Positions 58,304 through 64,000 of a DNA stretch of 64,000 bases are shown piece by piece. Every line of letters begins with the position of its first letter. The first letter of the stretch is position 1. A program made the position numbers and the translations under genes. Location: NCBI GenBank assembly GCA_023402075.1, contig JAEXCS010000014.1, positions 1 to 64,000 of the forward strand, written 5' to 3'. Origin of the DNA: Bacillota bacterium. GTDB taxonomy: Bacteria > Bacillota > Clostridia > Oscillospirales > Oscillospiraceae. The notes under the pieces were generated by a model, which saw nothing but the letters and a program-made list of their open reading frames with translations, was not told the origin of the DNA and searched no databases.

Positions 58304-59008
58304 ATGGCGATTGGAAATCGTGTCTATCTCAGGCGCGCGCTGCCCAGCCAAGAGCTGCTCAATGCGTTTGCGAAAATCCCGGCGGCAAATATCGCAGACA
58401 CCATGGGGCGTTCCTGCGCAATGAATCCCCGGCTGAAAAGAATGAGCGGGGCAACCAACATTATGGTAGGCCCGGCACTGACAGTAAAGGCTAGAGCAGG
58501 AGATAATCTATTCATTCATCAAGCGCTGGACATGGCCCAGCCCGGAGACATCATTGTGGTGTCCAACGACGAGGATTCTACCCGCGCACTGATGGGCGAG
58601 GTGATGTTTACTTATGCGCAATATCAGCGCAAGCTGGGTGGACTGGTGCTGGATGGCCCTGTACGGGATTTGGATGCGCTGCATGAGATGGAGCTGCCGG
58701 TTTACGCCACCGGCGCCACACCGGGCGGCCCCCATAAGAATGGGCCGGGGGAAGTCAATGTACCCATTGCCTGCGGCGGTGTCAGTGTAAATCCGGGCGA
58801 TATTGTTCTGGGCGATGCCGACGGAATCATTGTCATTCCCCTGCGGGATGCTGAGGCTGTTCTTGAAAAGGCACAGGCTTTTTGTCAGCAGGACGTGGCA
58901 AAGGTTCGGGCGGCCAGAGAGGGGAACGCAAAACGAGACTGGGTTTTGAAAAAGCTCCGTGAACAGGAGACGGAATTTTTGGATGAGATTTACGGAGAGC
59001 ACGCTTAA
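58304..59008 (+). CDS. RraA-family aldolase (4-hydroxy-4-methyl-2-oxoglutarate aldolase type)
   Basis: The 234-residue protein shows the RraA-like fold with the metal/substrate residues of the aldolase subgroup: GLVLDGPVRDLDAL-type sequence (Arg and Asp at about 117-121), PVYATGATPGGPHKNGPGEVNVPIACGGVSVNPGDIVLGDADGIIVIP. The true RNase E regulator is shorter and lacks this set. Expected activity is the retro-aldol cleavage of 4-hydroxy-2-oxo acids to pyruvate, or decarboxylation of oxaloacetate. It heads an operon with a dicarboxylate carrier and an aminotransferase. AAAGGAGCTG precedes the ATG. Confidence 0.88.
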   Translation: MAIGNRVYLRRALPSQELLNAFAKIPAANIADTMGRSCAMNPRLKRMSGATNIMVGPALTVKARAGDNLFIHQALDMAQPGDIIVVSNDEDSTRALMGEVMFTYAQYQRKLGGLVLDGPVRDLDALHEMELPVYATGATPGGPHKNGPGEVNVPIACGGVSVNPGDIVLGDADGIIVIPLRDAEAVLEKAQAFCQQDVAKVRAAREGNAKRDWVLKKLREQETEFLDEIYGEHA

Positions 59009-59078
59009 CCCCGCGGAAGTTTGACCAATGTGACGGCTGCGTGCCGGGCGCTTTAATTTGGAGTTAGGAGATGTTATC

Positions 59079-60338
59079 ATGAGAGAAAAACTGCTTGGGA
59101 AAAAATATCTACCTCATCGGACCATCCTTGGTTTCCTTTTGGGCATTGTCATCGGCTTGTTCTTCTACGATTTCTCCATCTGGGTCAAACCCTTTGGAAC
59201 GGCATTTATGAACATGATCAAAATGCTGATTGTACCTGTGATCTTCTTCAGCCTGACCAGCGGCATCGCGTCGATTGGCGATGTCAACAAGCTCAAACGC
59301 GTGGGTGCGAAGGTCGTTGCGGTGTATGTTGCCATGACGGTAATCGCCTGCATGATCGGCTTGATTGTGGTGAACATAATCCACCCCGGCGTGGGTTTTG
59401 ACACCAGCGTACTTAGCGCTTATGACGCCTCGGAATTAACCACACCGGATTTTGGTGCGTTTCTGCTGAATATGATCCCCACGAACATCGTTGCCGCGAT
59501 GTCTAATCAGGATATTATGCAGATGATCTTTTTCACGCTGATTTTCGGTATTTCTCTGGTTTTTCTGGGAAAGAAGGCGGAGGTCGTTACCAATTTCATG
59601 ACCCAGACCTCTGGCGTGATCTACAAAATGCTGGACATCATCATGATTTACTCTCCCCTTGGTGTTTTTGCACTCATGGCCAATACCACTGCTGTTTATG
59701 GCCCGCAGCTATTTGGATCCCTGGCAAAATTTGTTGCCACCGACTATATCAGCTGCCTGCTGGCATGGGCTGCCTTTAGCCTGTTCGTCAAGGCGTACAC
59801 TGGCGTGCGGTATGGGAAACTGTGCCGCGCAATGGTCCCCGTTTGGGTGAATACGGTGGCCACCAACTCCTCCGCCGGTACCATTCCAATTACTATGGAC
59901 GTGACGACCAAGCGTTTGCGGATCCCCAATAGCATTGCCTCGTTTTCCATTCCCTTGGGTGCTACGATCAATTTAACCGGTGCGGCCATCTACAAGACGA
60001 TTTTGGCGTTCTTTGTGGCCGAGATTTACGGTCTCAGCCTAACGCCCAGCCAAATCATTATGGTCATTTCCATTTCTACGCTCATGTCCATTGCGGCCCC
60101 CGGCATTCCCGGCGGCGGCATTGTCACCGGCGCGATTTTCCTGAACCTTTTAAATCTTCCTATGGACCTGATGGGTCCCATCGCCGGAATGTACCGCCTC
60201 ATTGATATGTCCCACACCACCCTGAATGTCTCCGGCGATGTGTTGGGAACCATGTTTGTGGCAAAGAGCGAAAAGCTTTGGGATTCCAAGGAGTTTAACG
60301 AGTCCTCCGCAGCGTTTGAAACCATTACTGTAGAATAA
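59079..60338 (+). CDS. Dicarboxylate/amino acid:cation symporter (DAACS family)
   Basis: The 419-residue carrier of the GltPh/GltP fold has re-entrant loop motifs NSSAGTIPITMD (HP1, about 265) and AAPGIPGGGIVTGAI (HP2, about 340), helix 7 SFSIPLGATINLTGAAIYKTI and helix 8 RLIDMSHTTLNVSGDVLG. In aspartate carriers helix 8 has D-x-x-R-T-x-x-N; here the Arg position is His, suggesting a different or broader substrate. ATG 59079 follows TTAGGAG. It probably imports a modified acidic amino acid for the neighbouring aminotransferase. Confidence 0.9.
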   Translation: MREKLLGKKYLPHRTILGFLLGIVIGLFFYDFSIWVKPFGTAFMNMIKMLIVPVIFFSLTSGIASIGDVNKLKRVGAKVVAVYVAMTVIACMIGLIVVNIIHPGVGFDTSVLSAYDASELTTPDFGAFLLNMIPTNIVAAMSNQDIMQMIFFTLIFGISLVFLGKKAEVVTNFMTQTSGVIYKMLDIIMIYSPLGVFALMANTTAVYGPQLFGSLAKFVATDYISCLLAWAAFSLFVKAYTGVRYGKLCRAMVPVWVNTVATNSSAGTIPITMDVTTKRLRIPNSIASFSIPLGATINLTGAAIYKTILAFFVAEIYGLSLTPSQIIMVISISTLMSIAAPGIPGGGIVTGAIFLNLLNLPMDLMGPIAGMYRLIDMSHTTLNVSGDVLGTMFVAKSEKLWDSKEFNESSAAFETITVE

Positions 60339-60359
60339 AAAGGGAAAGGAACTGGGAAG

Positions 60360-61556
60360 ATGGCTACGACACTTGCGCCGCGCATGAGTAATTTCAGCGG
60401 CTCGCCAACCTCCGCTCTGATTGCAAAGGTAGCAGAACTGAAGCGGCAAGGCAAAGATATTATTTCTCTGAATGTGGGAGAGCCGGACTTCGGTACGCCG
60501 GATTATATTAAGGTGGCCGGTATGAAGGCCATTGCCGACAACTTCACCAAATATACCGCAGGCAACGGCATTTTGGAATTGCGTGAAGAAATTGTCAAAA
60601 AGCTAAAAAGGGACAACCACGTAGATTATGGCATAAACGAGGTGACCACCGCTGTGGGTGCAAAGCAGGCAATTGCCAGCAGTATGATGGTCATTGCCGG
60701 ACCCGGCGACGAAGTGCTGCTGCCCATTCCGTGCTGGGTCAGCTACACGGAGATGATCCGGCTGGCAGGGGCGACCCCGGTGTTTGTCCCCGTGCGTGCG
60801 GATAACTACGAACTGGATTTGAACGCGATCAAGGCTGCCATTACCCCGAGGACAAAGGCAATTATTATTTGCACGCCGAACAACCCCACTGGTGCGGTCT
60901 ACAGCGAAGAGAGCCTGCGCCAGCTGGCGGAACTGGCCCTTGCGCACGACTTCTTTATTGTAGCCGATGAGATCTATGAAAAGCTGGTCTATGACGGCGC
61001 AAAGCACTTCAGCGTGGCCTCCATTTCCAAGGATGTGTGGGAGCATACCATTACCATCAACGGCTTTTCCAAGGCCTATGCCATGACCGGTTGGCGCATA
61101 GGCTACGCCGCCGCCCGCCCGGACGTGATTAAGGGCATCATGGCAGTGCAGAGTCAGACCACCTCCGCAACCAGTGCCATCTCTCAAAAAGCTGCCGTTG
61201 CAGCTCTTTGCGGCTCCCAGCATGAGCTGACAATGATGGTGGAGGAATTCAAGCGCCGCAAGGACTATGTGATTCACCGGCTAAACGGGATTCCGGGCAT
61301 CATCTGTCCTCCGGTACAGGGCGCGTTTTATGTCTATCCCGACGTACAGGCTTATCTTGGAAGATCGTTTGGAGCGCGCAAGATCGAAACAGCGGTAGAT
61401 CTGTGCCAATATCTGCTGGACGAGGCGCTGATTTCCACAGTACCCGGTGAGGCGTATAACGTCCCCGGAAAGATTCGTATTTCCTATTCTAATTCTCTCG
61501 AAAATTTGGAAAAGGCACTGGATCGTTTGGAAAAAGCACTGGCGGCTCTCTCTTGA
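60360..61556 (+). CDS. PLP-dependent aminotransferase (aspartate aminotransferase-like, class I)
   Basis: The 398-residue fold-type I aminotransferase has NVGEPDFGTPDYIK at the start, PCWVSYTEMIRLAGA, NNPTGAVYSEE, VADEIYEKLVYDGA and the PLP lysine K238 in NGFSKAYAMTGWRIGYA. R near 370 (KIRISYSNS) would bind the alpha-carboxylate. Its place after an RraA aldolase and a DAACS carrier suggests that it converts an imported acidic amino acid into the 2-oxo acid cleaved by the aldolase. It ends at a terminator. Confidence 0.93.
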   Translation: MATTLAPRMSNFSGSPTSALIAKVAELKRQGKDIISLNVGEPDFGTPDYIKVAGMKAIADNFTKYTAGNGILELREEIVKKLKRDNHVDYGINEVTTAVGAKQAIASSMMVIAGPGDEVLLPIPCWVSYTEMIRLAGATPVFVPVRADNYELDLNAIKAAITPRTKAIIICTPNNPTGAVYSEESLRQLAELALAHDFFIVADEIYEKLVYDGAKHFSVASISKDVWEHTITINGFSKAYAMTGWRIGYAAARPDVIKGIMAVQSQTTSATSAISQKAAVAALCGSQHELTMMVEEFKRRKDYVIHRLNGIPGIICPPVQGAFYVYPDVQAYLGRSFGARKIETAVDLCQYLLDEALISTVPGEAYNVPGKIRISYSNSLENLEKALDRLEKALAALS

Positions 61557-61572
61557 TTTTTTTGTATCTTCA

Positions 61573-61612
61573 GAAAAGCCGGATCCTCCCATGGGAGGAT
61601 CCGGCTTTTCCG
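61573..61612 (+). terminator. Terminator of the RraA operon
   Basis: A nearly perfect palindrome of about 18 bp per arm, centred on 61592, starts 17 bases after the stop codon. Confidence 0.85.
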
Positions 61613-61682
61613 CGGCCGTGGGATTGACCCAAAAAAATAAATGTGCTATGCTGATTTTGTTAAAAGAGGGGGAGAGAAACCT

Positions 61683-62537
61683 ATGGAAGACCTTGTTTCC
61701 AAGATACGAAAGTTGACTATGACTCGCACAGACAGCAACATTGCCGATTACGTTCTTGAACATCTGGATACTGTCGGATTTCAGACATCCACAAACCTTG
61801 CCATGGAGGTGGGTGTGAGCGATGCGTCGGTGATTCGGTTTGTACGCAAGTTGGGCTTTGGTGGATATGGCGAATTTCGCAACGAGATGAACCGTCGTAT
61901 TGCGCAGCAGTATCAGAGTCAAAAAGATCTCTCTCCTAGCGAAAAGTATGACTCTACGCGAGACAGTCTTCATAAAGACAGTCTTATCAGCGACGTTACC
62001 CGCTATACACTGGACAATCTTCAACAGAGTCTTTCTAAGCTGGACAATGCCTCCGTGGATAAAATTGTGGACGCGATTTTAGCCAGCGACCGAAAATATG
62101 TGGTTGGTTTTCGCGGAACTGCCTGCTGCGCGCAGTATATGGCAAGCAAACTGATTTTGCTTCTGCCTCACATTGTTCCCATTACCCACGCGGATGCCAC
62201 GGCGGTGGAGAATATAGTGGATATCACGGCGCAGGATTGCCTGATCCTATATAGCTTTCCACGTTATTCCGAACTTTGTCTGGTGCTGATGAAAATGGCA
62301 CGGGAGCGAGGCGCAAAAATCATTCTCATTACAGATCGGCTCACAAATTCGTTGGCAGCGCTTGCGGATTTTGTGGCCATCGCCCATGTAAAAGGGCTGG
62401 GCTTTACCAATTCCTATGTGGCCCCGCTCAGTGTTTCCGAGGTAATTCTGTTGGCCATCACCGGCCGCAGCAACATTGAATCGGATACTCGGATTCGGGA
62501 GTTGGACGAGGTGATCGGCTCGGAAAAGCTTTATTGA
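61683..62537 (+). CDS. RpiR-family transcriptional regulator
   Basis: The 284-residue protein has an HTH_6 domain (about 1-80; NIADYVLEHLDTVGFQTSTNLAMEVGVSDASVIRFVRKLGFGGYGEF) and a SIS domain (about 115-260; KYVVGFRGTACCAQYMASKL, LILYSFPRYSELCLVLMKMARERGAKIILITD). SIS domains of RpiR proteins usually bind sugar phosphates; here the neighbouring genes point to an amino- or oxo-acid effector. ATG 61683 follows GAGGGGGAGAG. It lies directly downstream of the RraA/carrier/aminotransferase operon and is its probable regulator. Confidence 0.92.
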   Translation: MEDLVSKIRKLTMTRTDSNIADYVLEHLDTVGFQTSTNLAMEVGVSDASVIRFVRKLGFGGYGEFRNEMNRRIAQQYQSQKDLSPSEKYDSTRDSLHKDSLISDVTRYTLDNLQQSLSKLDNASVDKIVDAILASDRKYVVGFRGTACCAQYMASKLILLLPHIVPITHADATAVENIVDITAQDCLILYSFPRYSELCLVLMKMARERGAKIILITDRLTNSLAALADFVAIAHVKGLGFTNSYVAPLSVSEVILLAITGRSNIESDTRIRELDEVIGSEKLY

Positions 62538-62633
62538 TTGCGTATTCACGCCGATTTTGGAAGAGTGTATTTATATAACATAGAGTCTGAATTTTCAGAA
62601 AAAGTGCTCTGGTAAGACGGTAATTATCGCCGA

Positions 62634-62690
62634 ACAGCGTCAAAGGTCTTTCCCTTGCAATTGACAGGGGAAAGACCTTTGACGCTGTTT
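62634..62690 (+). terminator. Terminator of the RpiR gene
   Basis: A perfect 21-bp stem (62634-62654 with 62668-62688) with a 13-base loop is followed by TTT. Confidence 0.9.
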
Positions 62691-62769
62691 TCCTACGCAG
62701 CCTATTGCAGCGGTCAAGATATTTGCTGCTTTTTGCATCGGCCAGCCACTCGGGAGTTTCCTGAGGCAA

Positions 62770-62997
62770 TTACGCAAAGCTCTTTATGACTTTGGAAAAT
62801 ACGAGAAAGGCGCGATCAAACTTGTCGACGTCTGCCTTGAATTTTACCGGCAGCATCCGTGCAAAGGCGTAAAATTCCGTCAGATCAGATGTAGCGCTTC
62901 CATCAAATTCATCCAAGCATTCAACCAGACATGCAGCCCTGCGTCCCGCAGAAGATAAAATATTCCCATTCCGCGCTGCTGTCCTTACGTCGTTTAA
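62770..62997 (-). pseudogene. C-terminal fragment of an unidentified gene
   Basis: The minus strand is open for 75 codons before TAA 62772-62770 and reads as protein-like sequence (LSSAGRRAACLVECLDEF, FYAFARMLPVKFKADVDKF, AFLVFSKVIKSFA). An in-frame TGA lies immediately upstream (63000-62998), and no start codon with a ribosome site exists. It looks like the 3' remainder of a larger helical protein gene whose 5' part is lost. Nothing more specific can be said. Confidence 0.4.
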
Positions 62998-63007
62998 TCA
63001 ATATGGA

Positions 63008-63214
63008 TTAAGCGGTTAGGACACAGTCCAATGGCCCTTCGAATTTTGGCTTTAAGAATTTTACGATCCAACCGGTGCACAGAGCGGCGATGACCGTGCC
63101 TTCCCGGGTCCCCACAATCGTAAAATTCCAGAACACCAGCGATAGCATGATTGCAAGGACTACGTTGACGATATCAAAGGTTGCCTTGATTGGCGCTGCA
63201 ATAAAAAATTTCAA
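63008..63214 (-). pseudogene. C-terminal fragment of a YczE/DUF6198-like membrane protein
   Basis: The 68-codon frame encodes two membrane helices (IVNVVLAIMLSLVFWNF and TREGTVIAALCTGWIVKFL). TREGTVIAALCTGWI resembles the last helix of YczE/YitT-type integral membrane proteins. The rest of such a protein, about 150 residues, is missing: an in-frame TAA lies eight codons before the first possible TTG. It adjoins the fragment at 62770, so both are probably products of one deletion event. Confidence 0.5.
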
Positions 63215-63318
63215 GAGTATGAGATCTTCTGCTGATGCTTAAAAATCAACAAGACGTTTGAATTTGCCTGTCAGAAGGCGTATGATAGCAAAGATAACTT
63301 TTGAAAAGAGGAAAGACC

Positions 63319-64000
63319 ATGCAATTTTTAAAGAAAAACGGGCCGGGATTGCTGCTGTGTCTGGCAATTGCAGTGCCGGCCTGGTTGCTGGGCAGGCAGT
63401 TTCCCGTGGTGGGCGGGGCGGTGATCGCCATTCTTGCGGGAATGGTGATCGCACTTTTTCTGCCAAGCAGAGGTCATTTTGAAAGCGGAATTAAATTTGC
63501 CTCCAAAAAGATTCTTCAGTGGGCGGTGATTTTGCTGGGCTTCGGGATGAATCTGCGGGTGGTAATCGAGACGGGAAAGCAGTCCCTGCCCATTATCCTT
63601 TGCACCATCACAACCTCACTTGTAATTGCTGCCGTACTGCACAGGGTGCTCCGCATCCCGGGAAATATCTCCACGCTGGTGGGAGTAGGCTCCTCCATCT
63701 GCGGCGGCAGCGCCATCGCCGCCACCGCCCCCGTTATTGATGCGGACGACAAGGAGGTGGCACAGGCAATTTCGGTGATTTTCTTCTTCAATGTGCTGGC
63801 AGCAGTGCTGTTTCCCCTCTTTGGGAGTGTACTGGGCTTTGACACCGGCTCCGGTGAGGCGTTCGGCATGTTTGCCGGCACGGCCATCAACGATACCTCC
63901 TCCGTCACCGCCGCTGCTTCCACGTGGGACAGTATGTGGAACCTTGGTTCCGCCACGCTGGACAAGGCTGTGACGGTAAAGCTGACCAGAACCCTTGCAA
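63319..64000 (+). CDS. YeiH/UPF0324-family putative sulfate exporter (partial, cut by window end)
   Basis: The first 227 codons are present. The membrane protein has KNGPGLLLCLAIAVPAWLLG, ASKKILQWAVILLGFGMNL, LVGVGSSICGGSAIAATAPVIDADDKEVAQAI and GTAINDTSSVTAAAS, the conserved blocks of the YeiH (PSE, putative sulfate exporter) family; complete members have about 330-350 residues. AAAGAGGAAAG precedes ATG 63319. The frame runs open through the end of the window. The function of the family is not firmly established. Confidence 0.88.
   Translation, partial: MQFLKKNGPGLLLCLAIAVPAWLLGRQFPVVGGAVIAILAGMVIALFLPSRGHFESGIKFASKKILQWAVILLGFGMNLRVVIETGKQSLPIILCTITTSLVIAAVLHRVLRIPGNISTLVGVGSSICGGSAIAATAPVIDADDKEVAQAISVIFFFNVLAAVLFPLFGSVLGFDTGSGEAFGMFAGTAINDTSSVTAAASTWDSMWNLGSATLDKAVTVKLTRTLA

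Overview
The window looks like a chromosomal segment of an anaerobic, endospore-forming, amino-acid-using gut Firmicute of the Oscillospiraceae kind (Oscillibacter, Dysosmobacter or Flavonifractor-like). The case rests on sporulation genes (sigK, spoIIID, a SleC-like cortex-lytic protein), S-layer-homology surface proteins, strict-anaerobe oxygen defence (two flavodiiron proteins, rubredoxins), Shine-Dalgarno-led genes with frequent TTG/GTG starts, and a moderately GC-rich backbone. The genus is an inference.

Region 1 (1-7.2 kb) is an AT-richer mosaic of mobile-element remains next to an intact tRNA-Pro(GGG). It holds two frameshifted cargo genes, a chimeric serine recombinase with a divergent ribbon-helix-helix gene, a truncated surface-protein gene fused to a truncated phage tape-measure gene, several small genes, and the frameshifted tail of a large serine recombinase. 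Inverted and direct repeats bracket the segment.

Region 2 (7.2-29 kb) is backbone. It holds an SLH protein with two tandem nucleosidase-like domains, a MATE exporter behind a leader attenuator, sigK, a four-gene nucleoside-type ABC importer (also behind a leader terminator), a three-gene thiol/ferredoxin redox operon, a SleC-like protein, a lipoprotein, a flavodiiron-rubredoxin fusion with a mini-rubredoxin, and a 1551-residue SLH surface protein with unusual upstream palindromes.

Region 3 (29-53 kb) is devoted to scavenging amino acids and derivatives. An M20 hydrolase / membrane protein / M20 hydrolase operon is followed by a sodium:solute symporter with a two-component system whose response regulator is sigma-54 dependent. 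Next comes a pxpA-Nramp-pxpBC 5-oxoproline operon with a perfectly spaced -24/-12 promoter. A LysR-controlled lyase/GltS/nitrilase operon, a DMT exporter, a SulP transporter, and glutaminase plus an alanine/glutamine-type symporter with a LysR regulator complete the region. Glutamine, glutamate and 5-oxoproline appear to be handled by separate loci.

Region 4 (53-64 kb) begins with an Rrf2 regulator, an acyl-CoA dehydrogenase/ETF-alpha/rubredoxin fusion and a flavodiiron protein in one operon, a plausible acyl-CoA-to-oxygen electron path. It continues with spoIIID and a small unknown gene, then an RraA aldolase / dicarboxylate symporter / aminotransferase / RpiR cassette, two decayed gene fragments, and the start of a YeiH-family transporter cut by the window edge. 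Three sporulation genes in the window (sigK, the SleC-like gene, spoIIID) each carry the same sigma-E-type ATA-N16/17-CATAGGAT promoter. No rRNA, CRISPR array or intact insertion sequence was seen.
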